From: Sinotaia quadrata
Lineage: Eukaryota > Mollusca > Gastropoda > Architaenioglossa > Viviparidae
Reading direction: 5' to 3'
NCBI GenBank assembly: GCA_028829895.1
Contig: CM054179.1
Location: 75,612,544 to 75,676,543, forward strand
DNA length: 64,000 bases
Made by a program: the position numbers and the translations under genes. Below, piece by piece: positions 24,382 to 37,439 of this stretch (positions are counted from its first letter, which is position 1; the number at the start of each line of letters is the position of its first letter). A model generated the notes under the pieces. That model was given only the letters and a program-made list of their open reading frames with translations. It was not told the DNA's origin and ran no database searches.

Positions 24382-26824
24382 ATCTAGATGTACATGTATA
24401 GTTTTTGTCTAGTAAGTGATAAGATAATATAATGCTTCACCAAATATCAGTTATGTTTGTCTCAAAGCTCAATCAGCAACAATGTCAATAAATATATGCA
24501 CTTCAAAACTAACACATATTCATATATATATATAACACATATAACTGATAATATATCCTTTTATACATTAATTTAATTTATAATTTAAAATGTAGTTAAC
24601 AAATTTTAACTGGATTACAATCATATAATCCTTATCTTTGTAATAGTTTCTATTACATTCATTTCAATCATTTTGTAAACAAGTAATATTACTATTATTA
24701 GAAACAGATCCATCAAGTATACAGTACTCAAAATAATATTAGCAATACTAAATGAAGAGTAATAATAAATATTTCTAATACTTTCACATTAATTTCATTT
24801 ATAATCGTAGGGTGATTTATAAATGCTTTACATGAATACTAAATTATTTATAGATATGGTAATTATTATTCCAGAAACCCATTTGAAATGAGCACTGGCA
24901 AATTCCACAACTTTACACACAATGAATGCAGTATGATTGGGTGTCACATTTACTTTCCTTGTCTCTCTCTTAATTTTTTAATTAATTTTTTTATCTTTAA
25001 TTACCATTTTTAATGATTAAGAGTATTTTTTAATTTAATGTATGTGTTAATTTTTTCAGGTATTGCAAGATTATTAAGAGAAACATTATATTTATAAAAC
25101 AAAATTTATATCATAAACACATTGATTTGTTTCATATGCCTTTAACTTTAATCAAGCCAATCAAGAAAAGGTGATACTAATATTAATTATAACAATAATA
25201 TTAATAATTACAATCTCTATTAGTCACATCATTGAAACACTTCAAATTGTACAAACATTTAATCAGTAAATTTTCATTTATTTTGGAAAAAAATTCAACA
25301 GCAAGATGTTTATAGTCACTAAGAAGTCTATTATAATTCATATTTAAAATATTAAAAATATTTATGCATGTACCAGAAAATTCAATCCATGCTTACAATG
25401 AATTCATTTCAAGTTGTTATTTAATTAATGAAAAGTTGTGTAATATAATGTTTTATTTATATTTTAGTAAGAGTGTCTACTCATGTAAACAAATATTCAG
25501 TGCATGCATTGAAATCAAAATGATATTAAATCACTAGTGCCATAAGAGAAAGGCCAAACCAAAAATCCAAACTAATATCTTTGTTATTTATTTTTAAAGT
25601 TACCAGTAGCAAATGATAAGCAAGTTGATAAAAGAAGCAACAGTAATACACAAGATCAGTATCTAACCAACAAAACAGTAATTTGATATTTGTTTTTATT
25701 AGTAAGTATTATTTGCACAGATTTAAGAATACATATTAATAATAATTATAACATACAATTCTACAAGCCTAAAGTGTAAATTGAAATTTAAATTGTTTCT
25801 AGAAGTTTACTACTAATAGTAACAAGTTCAGCCAATATACCCATAATATGTAGAATGCACTATTTTTTATTTAGAAAACATTAAAATTATCTACTCTAAA
25901 GAATGGGAAGTTTAAGGGAGATAGTTTTTAATAATAGAAATCAGTAGAACAAATATAGTAGTACTTAACACTGTCTGGTATATTTTCAATTTGCACTCTA
26001 AACAAGAAAATTTTAAATACTACAGATATTGGTTTTGCAAATTAGTTTTATTATTTCTATTGAAGTTTAAAGCCAGACAAAAGTCAAATGAATTTTTATT
26101 ATTTTGAGATATTTTAACAAATCTCTAGAGAATTTCTTGCATTTGCTGATTGGGTCTTAATCAAGTTTTTTCATAAATGACTGAAAAGAAGATAGATTTC
26201 TGTGTATAATCCTTAATTTATGTACAAATTTACTTGTAATTAATTACATTGCAATACTTTTTGTAATTTAAAGTTGTGCATAATACTTAATTTATTTACT
26301 GATTTTACATTATTGTAAATTTTATTATATTCAAAATTATTTACTATAAAAAAATACTCTTTGTGCATACGGTTGCTTTATTTATATATTATATTAAGTT
26401 GTAATTTTATTATTTTTTACATTTATTTGTACCTCACCACAAAATTTCAATGTATACATTATATCAATTGATAATTATAATAAACACATCATAGGAATAT
26501 GACTAAACTAAAAATCCAAACACAACTTTTAAATGATAGATTTTTATATAGTGAAAGTTAGCAGTTATTAGGTAGGCTGAACTACCTAGATCTACATTCT
26601 AACTAAATAAATCTATTTGTTAGGCATTCAAATATTATAGTTTAATTAGAGGGGTTAATAGGTTAAACATAACTGTTGTGGACTAGATAAATCTATCATC
26701 TGCTTCCATTGAAATTGACTTACAGCCCATGCTGTCAATGTGTCCAAATGTATCCTGAATCTTTTTCACTTTCCAATTCATCAGACTCAAATTGATAAAG
26801 AGCTAATCCTTTTTTTTTTTCTTT

Positions 26825-26938
26825 TCAGATTTGAGATATCTCCTCATTATTGTTCACACCTTCGTCTTGCTGCAATTTGATGTCATGAGCATATGCATTT
26901 CCAAAGACATCCAAAACATTGTGTTTGGCAAAGTCCAT
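26825..26938 (-). other. Small open frame of 37 residues, origin unclear
   Basis: Minus-strand ATG at 26936-26938 and TGA at 26825-26827; starts MDFAKHNVLDVFGNAYAHDI and ends NNNEEISQI. Composition is more protein-like than most frames nearby and it is followed by a near-pure A run (complement of 26808-26824), as in a retroposed fragment. On the plus strand the same T run followed by CAG resembles a splice acceptor, so the signal is ambiguous. Confidence 0.2.
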
Positions 26939-27518
26939 AAAGAAAAAGATATTTTAATTCACAATGTGCATTTATAACTAAATGACTATAGGTTTTATCA
27001 AAATAATAATTTTTGTTTTAAAATTTTAAGAAAAATGTTTGGAAGCAATATTAATCCTTCATCAATATTATTTACACATTGTGAGTTTATATTGTATCAT
27101 CTATACATTTTGTCTGTCTTTAGTTTTAAATCTCTAATATGGCAATAAGTCTAAATCTACTATTTTTGTATATACTAAAGTCACCACTTCATTATTTAGA
27201 CCCTCTTCAATCTATTCAATCTGCCTAGATGTGATTAGGGCAAGCCATATAAATATCTATTGATCTTGTTTTTGTGGCAGCATTTGTGTCTAGAAGAGTG
27301 AATGCAGTACACATCACTAACATTTATAGTTTAATTTACTCCATCAATACATCACATTTATGTAATAATGAAATTATAACGAGTTGAAATGTAAGTACAC
27401 TACCACACCTTGAATTGTCTTCGTTCTAGCACATAATATTTATATTATTACGAACTATTAATAAGTCAGAATATAACTATTTCATCCAACTGATTATAAT
27501 ATGTATAATTATACATAC

Positions 27519-27702
27519 CTGTGACCCACAAACTTATTATGGCGACCATCAAAACCCACAGTAACAACACCTATTGTTGGTGGAGAGTTGTCATATGTCA
27601 GACTACTGGATGATGTCACACGACACAGACCAGCATGGTTGCATACTTGAAGTGTGATATAATATTGTTTTCCTTGCTCAAACTCATGAATCCACTGATA
27701 TG
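27519..27702 (-). CDS. Exon e18 of giant repeat protein
   Basis: The acceptor is ATATTTGTAAG, with two bases completing a serine, then YQWIHEFEQGKQYYITLQVC. The donor is GTATGT in phase 2 after KFVGH. It also encodes NHAGLCRVTSSSSLTYDNSP, then PTIGVVTVGFDG. It has the module's Y-Y-I-T-(L/V)-x-V-C-N-x-A-G-L strand and a D-N-S-P-P signature. It contains no methionine codon, so a simple ORF scan misses it. Confidence 0.9.
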
Positions 27703-28753
27703 CTTACAAATATATCAAATAGGTTAATTTGAAAAATAACTTTGAATTATTTAAGGGTGAATAAGAAAAAAAAGAGAATATGTAGATACCCATATAAACA
27801 CATGCATTCATTTTGACAACAATATCAATTCATTCAAGATACATAAATAAACTAGTTTGAAATTATCAAGCAATGCTTCTTGCTATTATCAATCACAGAC
27901 CCTTCTTGAGTTACAATGTAGGTTACCTACAATGACTTGCACTTACGACAGCCACAAAAACTACAAAAAGTAAAAAAATAATTTTCATGTATTTCTGCCA
28001 CATGAAATGATTCCCAGCATGCGAATGAACATCTTATAACAAATACAAATAACAAAATGTTCAGGATTCAGGTGGTATTGCGGGTAGAGTAATGATAAAT
28101 GATGTAGGCATTTATGCATAGTCATCATGCTGCTTTGAGTTACTCTCTTTGATGTTCTTTGTGTTTCATGCCAACAAAATCCTTTATGCTCGATTGCCTT
28201 ACATTACTCCCCAATGTTCATTTGCATTATATAAGTGCATGTATGTCTCTCTCCATGTAATCTCAAGGAAATATGTAATACATGTCAGACAATAAGGGAT
28301 GATTCAACTTATAACTAAGTTGACTTATGACCTGCTTGACAGAACCTAATCCCATTGTAACTTGAGGGTAGTCTGTAGTATTTATTATTATAGTTAATTT
28401 CAGATAAATCTACAACTACTACATTTAATATATAAAAAACATGTCTTAATTATTAATTTCGTGACCAAGTATTTAGGTATTTTAGTTTCAGTCATGTATC
28501 AAACTCAAAGATAAGTGACCACAAGAGTGAGATGAGACTAATTGTATCTGAGTCATGGTGATTCCAGCATTTTCAGTCAAAGTTGTTAGCCATGCTAAGT
28601 GCCCCTGTGTTTCAAAATTGTGATAGAGTACATGTATATTCATGTGTATTGCAATAAGAAAATCCACTTCCATTTCTCTGCATTCTGCTTACATGATTTC
28701 TGTTAGCGCCAGGAATGCATTTATCATGTAAAGTGAGAACTTAGTATACTTAC
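27703..28753. other. Intron between e18 and e17
   Basis: A 1-kb intron with no recognisable element. The open frame at 28488-28673 has no module motif and no fitting splice phase. Confidence 0.6.
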
Positions 28754-28910
28754 AGGTCTGCAAACCAATATATATCAAAGGTCGGATGTCAGTTTCTCCA
28801 GGATAAGAACCAAGTCCCACCCTATAAGATGCCAAACCTGAGTGAGGATCTGAAAATCCTGCCCAATATGCTTGGTACACCCCAATTTCAGTGCTGAAAG
28901 CTTTATGATC
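28754..28910 (-). CDS. Exon e17 of giant repeat protein
   Basis: The acceptor is TTTTTGTTATAG, phase 0, starting DHKAFSTEIGVYQ. The donor is GTAAGT in phase 1 after YIGLQT. It contains AYWAGFSDPHSGLASYRVGL, then GSYPGETDIRPLIYIG, the most canonical copy of the module core in the window. Confidence 0.93.
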
Positions 28911-29228
28911 CTATAACAAAAAGAAAAAATATTAAAGTGCTAGATAATATAAAATAGTGTCACTTCATTGCTTATTCTTTCAGGAAATGTGCAATTGTAT
29001 TGCTTATTTTTCAGGTAATCTGCTATCTGCTCAAATGCAGAGGGGCAGAAGGTAGATAGAAGAATGTATTTATCAAAACAAAATATTAATCTATATTACT
29101 GCACAGATTGCTAATTATTAATAGATAGTTAATAACATGCATAAGGTGCCATTTTTTTCACATAATTTTAATGCCATGGACATTGTCAACTGGTATATTC
29201 TAAAAATGAAATATTTATAGTAACTTAC

Positions 29229-29336
29229 ACTTTTGTTTGCAGCACCATTCCAGACAACCCCAATTCCTGGTGGGGATTTATCTACAATAAATGGCTCAGA
29301 TGTCATCAGGGTTGTCAATCCTGCACCATTGGTTGC
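29229..29336 (-). CDS. Exon e16 of giant repeat protein
   Basis: A 108-nt, phase 0-0 exon. The acceptor is TTTCCTCTAAG and the donor GTAAGT. It reads ATNGAGLTTLMTSEPFIVDK, then SPPGIGVVWNGAANKS. It is a clean copy of the A-x-N-x-x-G-L strand and the D-x-S-P-P signature. Because e15 and e16 are both multiples of three, the block could be spliced out without a frameshift. Confidence 0.9.
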
Positions 29337-29485
29337 CTTAGAGGAAAACTTTTACATTAGCAAAGCGGATATGTTTAAGAATATGAGTAAAATCTAATCA
29401 GTAATTATGATACTAATGAATTATACACATTTGTAGTTAGGTATGGTTCATATGGTTCTTACTAAGATAAACAAAAGCTTCTTAC

Positions 29486-29611
29486 TTTTAAAAGAACAAT
29501 GTATGAGTGTCCATCCAATAGGTTTGGTGAGTCAAAAAGAGTCGCGGAGGTACCTGTACAATGCTGAAATGGTATGACATCATCAGTTGTTCCAGGTGAG
29601 CCTATCCCAAC
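29486..29611 (-). CDS. Exon e15 of giant repeat protein
   Basis: A 126-nt, phase 0-0 exon. The acceptor is TTAATTCTAG, reading VGIGSPGTTDDVIPFQHC and then LLDGHSYIVLLK before a GTAAGA donor. It supplies the I-G-(T/S)-P-G-x-x-D-(V/I)-x-x-F strand and the L-x-D-G-x-x-Y strand of a typical module. A 5.3-kb intron separates it from e14. Confidence 0.9.
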
Positions 29612-30252
29612 CTAGAATTAAAATAATCAACATCATCATCATCACTGTTAATAAAATGACAGAAGACAACTGATTATTCTTCAAATATTTACACATAAAA
29701 ACAGAGAACTCTTCCATACAGACTCTTGCACAACATATGAATGAAAGATTAAATATATAATACAAATGATGAATCCAAGTGTAAAATGACATGAAACAAA
29801 TAAATGTATTAACAAAAAGAAAGAAATATGAATTTTATTTGAGCAAATAATGACAGAAAATAATACATAATACTAATAAGACCAATTATTACTCTTTACT
29901 AACAAAAACATTTAAAGTGTCTTAAGAATATTTTTGAAAATGACTTTGGTTCTTGATATTCAGTTTAACATTCTAGGTTTCTGGATCCTGAAAAGCAAAT
30001 GAATGCTCACTGAACCATTTAGACTTTTACTCTTGAAATGATGAAAATGTATGTCCAATGATGGGTGCAAATTTCTGGTAAGAATGTAGATATGAGATTA
30101 AATAGGTGTATTCAAGGTTGGAGTCAGACAGTGAAATGTACAAAGGAGGAACAATCTTGTGTTTAATCTGCTAAGAACTTAATTGTGGGCAAGGGAGGCT
30201 GTGGTGTGGAGTAATATGATTAGTTCATGATCCTAACTGCCAATATTCTGGA

Positions 30253-30440
30253 CTTTAATAAAGCTTTTTGAAGGATATAACTGTAGACAGAGAGAAGACA
30301 GTTATATTTGTCAAGTTGAGAGAGTGTCAATGAACAAACAAGGGCTTTAATAAAGCTTTTTTTTAAGGATATAACTGTAGATGATAGAGAAGAAAGTTAT
30401 ACTTGTCAAGTTGAGAGAGTGTCAATGAACAAACAAGGGC
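30253..30440. repeat. 92-bp tandem duplication
   Basis: Two copies beginning CTTTAATAAAGCTTTTT and ending CAATGAACAAACAAGGGC, with a few substitutions and small indels between them. Confidence 0.93.
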
Positions 30441-32448
30441 TGTTGTAGCATAAGCTGTGAGAAACCTGTGAACAGTACTGACTTCTGGCAGCTTCAGCAA
30501 GTTAAAATGCTTAATTTTATAAAAGCTTGAAGCACTTTATAAATAATAAGCACATTCAAAATATGCAAGGTTTTATTATACTAATTACTTAAACACATGA
30601 CAAACAAAAATGAATCCTCAAAGCAAAATGGCAGGTTATATATAGCTATATTTACAAAAGAGAAACATAAGTAAAATTACTTTATAAATGTAGTCTGACC
30701 AATAAATGACCCAGAAGAAGCAGTCTTATTCTTGCTGATGAAAAGATGTCTTGAGATCCTCTTGAAAATTAACATGATCTCTTTTATTTCAGCTCAAAAG
30801 ACAGCAAATGAACAATGACCATGTGTGTGTCTGATGATACACACAGGCTTCTAGCAAGAGTTTACATGCATAATATCAGACAGGCACTCAGGCTAGAGCT
30901 GACAGAGTAACAAAGAGAAGTTATGTTATATTTAGCTACGAGCAGACAGCAAGTGAAGGCTTTGAAGTGGAATTACATGATTGATTTGGGGGCTCTGAAA
31001 ATAATTCTAGATGCAGTGGCATTCTTCATAGGGCGCAGCAGAGAGGAGAGAATTACAAAAATTTAGATAATACCAGTAAACACAAAGGGTTTTCATAATA
31101 CCAACAGTGAGAAATTATCAATAGTGCTGATTGGTCTCAGCTGGTGACTTGTGACACTAGATAGGGGTTATGTATGCATAATAAATGAACTGGCACAAGA
31201 ACAGCATCCTGTGGGATACCATGATGAATCTGTCCACAATACCCTTGATTTTATTAAACTGAACCCTACTGAAAGACATTTGTCTCATTTACTATTCATA
31301 AATTCATTTTAACAGTAATATAACATTAAGTGATTATTTTAAAACCTAAGAAAGAATATTTTTTGAGTAGTTTGGAGACGAATGAAAAAATGCTTAATAT
31401 TCAATTTTTGTGGAGAGTATGTGGACAAACCTAAGTCTGCCTACTAAGAATCATGAACATCCATTGCTTTGGGTGGCATTCCCAGTGTTGTGGACTATTC
31501 AGATAAATGACAAATGTTTACATTTCTCACAAATTGCCAACAATCAGGAAAACTTTTGGATTTGAATTTTATTTAAAAGTTTGTGTCAGTGATAAAATTA
31601 TTCTCATCATAAACAAATGTTTAGTTGATTCTAAAAGATGGCTTGTTGACCTTTTAACATCACTCTCCCCTCAAACTTGTTAAGACAGATTCCACTGACA
31701 AGAGTTCATAATCTTATGAGTCTGACTAAGAGAGATTTAGGACTAACATACTTAAGAGTCTTACACTTCCATTAACAATAGTCATCCAATTTGAACTAAC
31801 TGATACACAAAACCTAGTACTAACAGTTACCTGACCATCATGTGCACAAAGGCTTGAAGTTAAGCAAACATAATTATTTGTAACAGGAAAGCAATCTGTA
31901 GATATCTCCCAAAATACAAACTTTGACTTTGTAGATTGAGCAGCAGCAGACACAGAAGAATTTGATGAAAGTAAGATCTACAACAAAGTCCTTGTTTCCC
32001 ATTGTTTCCCATGTATGCTTGTATATGGTTGTATAAGATGAAAAATGTTTGTTTTGGGACCATCTCCAAAGTAACAAATTACTTATAAAGCAGCTTAGCT
32101 AGACAAAATTCTAACAATGATTTATTATATTTGTGATGCAATCAGCTATACATGAATTCAAGGAGAAGAACTGGAAAGATCAGTCCTCCTCTTTGTTCTC
32201 TTATACTGAAAAGTCATGTTAGGTTCAATTATTATTAATTAAGGGTATAAGAAAATAATGTATATCATTAATTAGTACTGAATGAACTATGACAGTGTAA
32301 TGTTCCACATTTCTTCTTCTATCTCTCTGGTCCAGAGTATGAAGAATGAAATGTAGTCAAGAAAAACAGATAAGATTATACTTATGAGAGCACTTGTTTT
32401 CATGGCTTATTTTTTATTGCACAATCAGAAGCTTCTCTATTTTACTTT

Positions 32449-32548
32449 ATACTCAGAACAGAGAGACAGCAGAAGTAGAGAAATGTCAAAATGCTATACT
32501 CAAAACAGAGAGACAGCAGAAGTAGAGAAATGTCAAAATGCTATACTC
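32449..32548. repeat. 47-bp tandem duplication
   Basis: Two almost identical units starting ATACTCARAACAGAGAGACA and ending CAAAATGCT. Confidence 0.93.
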
Positions 32549-33920
32549 TCTTGTACTTCATTTAATCCTAAAGTAGTGAATCTAGGTGGCATCTTTGTCA
32601 GAAGACAGTGATAATGTTTCTCTAAAGTTTGATAAGGCAGACAACCCATCAAATATTTGCTCCTGACTATTAGTATTGTATCTTCTTGCTTGGAAGGGGA
32701 TGATTTGAGATATACTGCAAGTATAGACTCCTCAAAATGCTATATATGTTATATGCTTACAGTTCAAAGATACACAGAGAGATAAGTTGAATCAGTTTAG
32801 TTAAGCATTCTCATTCAAACATTCCTAAGGTCAATCACAGTAATGAACCATTGAATAAAAATCCTCTAGATGTATACTTAAAGGATATCTTTTAATTACT
32901 ATTAAAATCAAAAGATTATTGTTTTCTTTATTAAATACTGATTAATATGACAGTTTTTCTGTTTTCTAATACAAATGTTGATTTGTTTTCCCTGCATAAT
33001 TCAAAACATCATCAAATAAGATTGCATATATGACTACTCTTTCACCTTTTATTCCAAAAGTGAACAAAAATAAGGAGCAATTCAAAATGTAAGCTTATGC
33101 TATCTTTCTGTTTTCACAACTATATGTTTTAGCAGTGACACTGTTTTGAAAAATTAAAAAAGAAATGTTTTATGTCTCCTAACAAGAGATGTAACCATTG
33201 TGACTTAAAAAGTAGTTTTTTGTTTCTTGGGTATACTGATTCAAACTGAAAGAATCAGTAGTACAAATAGTAACGGTAACAGAATACAGAACCATATTCA
33301 ATCATTGTTAAGTTAGATGCTTGGGATTAGAACAACTTTTTGCATCAATATGCTTTTTGCCTTTAGCTTGTCAAAGCAGGTTATCCCATGGAAGACATGT
33401 CTATAGACATTTTGCCTTTAAGATGGCTTGTCAGAACAGATTCATTCATGGAAGATATGTTTATATTTTTTTTTGCAAATTAAAATACTGCCTTGCTTTA
33501 CAAAGTACTATTATTTTGACAAAGTCATGGATGATAAATGTCTTTTGTTAGCCAGGCATCATTAAAAATGCATTCACTAGGAGACATGATAATAGTTAAA
33601 TGCTGACAAATGATGAATTAACAATAATAGATGATTAAGTGTTCAGTCTTTATAAAAAAAGGTGCTACAAAAGAGTTCTTAACAGTTTATAAAATTAACT
33701 TTTGTTGACAAGCTGAATCCTTGAAAATACACTGTTTTATTTGTTGGTAAAGTGGTGGGTAAAACCACAATTTTAGTAGGAAATGTTCAAATAAATAACT
33801 GTTCATATGCAAATGAGTAATTAGCAACAATAGTCTTTAAAATAAATGTTTTGTTTTAATTTCAATCCCATGAAGCTATGATGAAAATTATCCTTGAAAC
33901 TGGTGGCATGAATCCATGAA

Positions 33921-34066
33921 AAAATATTTTCCAAGTGGAAGAACATAAGAGTATTATTAATTTATAATACCAGCTGTAAACTGGAAAGAAATCTAAAAAT
34001 ATTTCCAAGTGGAAGAACATAAGAGTATTATTAATTTATAATACCAGCTGTAAACTGGAAAGAAAA
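33921..34066. repeat. 74-bp tandem duplication
   Basis: Two almost identical units containing CCAAGTGGAAGAACATAAGA and ACCAGCTGTAAACTGGAAAG, starting 74 bp apart (33931 and 34005). The near-identity suggests a recent event. Confidence 0.93.
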
Positions 34067-34261
34067 TAAATCATGTTTGTTTAGTTAGCTATAGGAAGTG
34101 GAAATTAAACAGCAACTATGTGATCAAAATTTATTTAAAGGGAGCTTACTCTTCTTGTAAATGCATTATTTTCTTTGTTATCTGATTTTACACAATTTTT
34201 AAAAAGTGATTTAATAAAATATTTTTTTTAAATTGTTTAATTTGCTCATACAGTTCAAATA

Positions 34262-34668
34262 CAGTGAAACCTCATTTTAAATGGAGTTAGGTTCTCACAT
34301 CAGCAAATAAGGTGAAAATCATGATTGAATGATGAGACAAGACTTCTCTCGATAAACCCAACAGTCAGTTTTACATTCATCAGTGGAACAGACTGCTGTT
34401 TCTGCTGAGCATCAGATGAAGTATATGTAATTGGCTTGTGTTTAGGGAACATGTATGAAAAATATGTACATATCTTTAAATACTAGACACCAAAGCAGGA
34501 ACTGAGGAAGATTTAGGGTGCAGCAAATTCAAGTATTTCATCTCACTGCTCAATCTGGATGGCAGGGTCGAATCACCCACACTATTTATTTGTTTGCTAT
34601 GTGTTTCTTCCAAGCACATACAATTTAATTTATATAAGTTTAAATTCACCTAAGATGCAACTTCACTG
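34262..34668. mobile_element. Possible Tigger/pogo-like MITE
   Basis: Starts CAGTGAAACCTCATTTTAAA after a TA and may end at 34668 (reverse complement CAGTGAAGTTGCATCTTAG) before a TA. The CAGTGAAACCTC terminus and TA target are typical of pogo/Tigger elements. The second terminus is only partly similar, so the right boundary is uncertain. No transposase coding is left. Confidence 0.45.
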
Positions 34669-34871
34669 TACTTGTTCACAACTTTCAAAATTAAAAAAAA
34701 AAAACGTTTTGAAGGAATAGTGTGCTTTTAAAAATTCAAATACTCTTAAAGGTCTTGAAATGACACCTTTAAAATTTAATCATTTTAAATATTGTAATGT
34801 TTGTTTGTGACAATAAAGTCAATGTATAATTTGTGCAATCAATATGAAAACAATAAGCAACCGTTACATAC

Positions 34872-35056
34872 CTCTAGAACTCTAACCCCACTCTCTTGGT
34901 CGTCCACACCCTCCCAATGCACAGGCACATCTGGTCCAGAAACAAATTTCTCTTGAGTTATTTTCCCTGCAGCAACATAACCTTTGCTAGGTGGTGTGTT
35001 GTCAACTATGGTGTGACTAGATGAAGCCGTGGTAATTAAACCAACACGATCTTGTG
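34872..35056 (-). CDS. Exon e14 of giant repeat protein
   Basis: The acceptor is CCTGTTCCAG, with two bases completing an alanine, then QDRVGLITTASSSHTIVDNT. The donor is GTATGT in phase 0 after SGVRVLE. About 61 residues containing D-N-T-P-P-S-K-G-Y and VHWEGVDDQESGVRVLE, the canonical module core. It continues into VGIGSPGTTDDV of e15. Confidence 0.92.
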
Positions 35057-35344
35057 CTGGAACAGGTAAAGTTAGATACATTTGTTGTGGGCTTGTAATC
35101 TAGTTTGCACAGTAGCTTGTTTATGAATATATTATGATTTTAACAAAATCTTTGCTACAGTCAGTATCACAGGAAACAAACTAACCATATGAATATGATT
35201 ACCTAACAAAGAAAGTTTTGCTGAAGAGGAATAGTTTTTGTTACATAAGTCAAATAGAAGTCAACATTTAAGATCATTATAAATATTAATCTTATGGGTG
35301 TGTATATATGTGTATATATATTAAAAATATAAATGAAACCATAC

Positions 35345-35461
35345 CTTTTACTGTAGCGATGCAACTTATTCCCGGAGTTAAATTTAAATGTTCAAATACC
35401 CAGGTTGTTCGCTGACCGACGGAGACAAAATGTGCAATGTCTTCTGCTCCTAGATAACTCC
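35345..35461 (-). CDS. Exon e13 of giant repeat protein
   Basis: A 117-nt exon. The acceptor is GTTATTTAG, with two bases completing the glycine of e12, then SYLGAEDIAHFVSVGQRTTW. The donor is GTATGG in phase 1 after CIATVK. It carries the second half of a module: the G-(T/S)-x-x-G-x-E-D-I-x-x-F-V-x-V-G strand and the L-T-P-G-x-x-x-x-x-x-V-K strand. It is invisible to long-ORF scans because of its size, but both phases match. Confidence 0.88.
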
Positions 35462-36336
35462 CTAAATAACAACTCAGATTAATTAATTACCTCAGCACAG
35501 CATTAAAATATATTAGTTTCATTTACTGTGAGAATATAGTAGAACATGAAAAGACTGTGTCAAACTCATACCTGTCGGTTAACTAAAGATGAAATAATTA
35601 CTAAATATTAACAAATATATAATACCTAATAGAAGCCTTAGCTGCCTGATTTGTAGTTATTTAATCTGAGATTCATAGACATACACCATAATAAACATTA
35701 CTATTAGTTTCATGTTTTTTATCCATGATTTTATCAAAGCCAAATAGTAATTCATTTAAAGGAGGTGGTTTTCAACACTAATCATTAGCCATTATGACTG
35801 TAAATATGGGATCATGTGGTATTATTCTTCAAAAAAGAGCTAATATTTATGACAGACACAAAAATTACAATAAACTCTGTTATCCAGCATGCTTGGGGAT
35901 TGGGGTGTGCCAATAGATCAAATACCAATAGAAAAAGAGCTGGGGGGAACACAAATTAATGTGCATACTATTACACACAAAAAGGTTAAGGTACATTCTG
36001 TGGAAATTTTCAGAGTCCATGGTTCAAAGATGCATAAATTATTTATGAAAACAAACAAGGAACACAACTGAGGTAACCCACAACCATGATTGCCAATTGA
36101 AAAATATGTTTGATTACTGAGACAACTGGTCTGTGCATGCAACTATTCCAGTGGGAAAGTGAAATTTTTAGTTCAGTTATAATGGGCTCTATGGAAAAGT
36201 GGCAACAGACCAAGAGTAGTGCTGAATAACAAAAGTTTACCATACTATACTCTTAATTTTGCATTCACTAAGATCAATTTTATTTTCTCCATTGAAATAA
36301 ATGTTTACAAATGAACACCCATTTATTTAAATTTAC

Positions 36337-37045
36337 CTAAAGAAACTGAGTAATTCAAGATGTTGTCATCAGGGAGTTGATCCACTTCCATCTCTATGTC
36401 AAAGAAACCTGACCAAATGACTAAAACATGGTCGCTCTCAGAAAGATAACCAGAATCTGAGTTGCTGATGATCACTTCACCTTTGACAGGAGGAGTGTTG
36501 TCAATGATAACTCCATCACCACACATTTCAACAATAAGATCTGTTTGTCCTCTACTTTCTGAGGATCTGACAGACATCAAGACACAAACAAAGTAAATCT
36601 GACCATTCAGCAGTTGTGAGACTCGAGAAAAAATGACTGTACCATTCTGGGTGACCTTTTCTGATATGCATGCAGAGTCTTTGGCACAAACACCAGACTG
36701 AGGTACACGAGGAAGCATTGTGAGAAACCAGGTAACATTTCTCCCTGCACTGTAAGTCAATACAGCTGAAATCAAATCGTTACCTCTAGCAAAGTCAATG
36801 TCTAGGTCATGTATGTCATGGAGTTTGTCTCCTAGCTGGTGGCTGTGAAGGTACTCATCAAAATCCATCATACGAAAGATGTCATGAGTTAGTTCAATAA
36901 TGTGGAAAGGACCACCTTGGTGTAAATCTGAAGAATGGAAAAGTTTACGACATGTTGGATACTCTGCCTTCCATGGGTACAATGGTTGAACACAGCCATA
37001 CAGTGTACCTTTTCCACTGCCACTCATGTAAACTCTATCCTGAAC
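36337..37045 (-). CDS. Exon e12 of giant repeat protein
   Basis: The acceptor is ACTTTTTATAG, phase 0, starting VQDRVYMSGSGKGTLYGCVQ. The donor is GTAAAT in phase 1, splitting a glycine after YSVSL. About 236 residues. The first half (PLYPWKAEYPTCRKLFHSS, then an acidic, histidine-containing stretch) does not resemble the core module. The second half does: IYFVCVLMSVRSSESR, CGDGVIIDNTPPVKGEVI, VLVIWSGFFDIEMEVDQLP, ILNYSVSLG. N-V-T, N-G-T and N-Y-S sequons are present. Confidence 0.92.
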
Positions 37046-37439
37046 CTATAAAAAGTTCAATATTGTATTATAATTAAATAAAATATGTTTCATAGTATAA
37101 ATGAGCGAATGTTTTAGTTGTTTTATTTCCTAAACAGTGTACTACCATACAAAAACTAGAGTAGTTTATAATAATTATAAATCATGTAATTTATTTAACA
37201 TATTAAATGAACTAGTCCAAACAAGGTAAAGTTTACATGTCTAATAAATAAGTAGCGTAAGTAAAGTGCTATTAATAATAATAATTTCTCTTGAGTACGA
37301 TTAACAACATTTAAACTTTTTATTACAGTAGGAAATGTGCACATGCTTAATATAAAAACATAACATCAATGCCTTCCAAGTAGAAAATAAACAAATACAT
37401 GTATATGATTTGCCTTGAGGTTATCAAACATGTATTGAG

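Larger units (their letters stand above)
21441..27518. other. Intron between e19 and e18
   Basis: A 6-kb AT-rich intron. It contains a short hAT-type remnant (about 24187-24381) and a small open frame at 26825-26938. Other open frames (22.3-23.4 kb) are short and featureless. Confidence 0.65.
29612..34871. other. Intron between e15 and e14
   Basis: A 5.3-kb intron with several short tandem duplications (30253-30440, 32449-32548, 33921-34066), another near-duplicate at about 33362-33470, and a possible Tigger-like element (34262-34668). No exon is seen. Confidence 0.65.
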
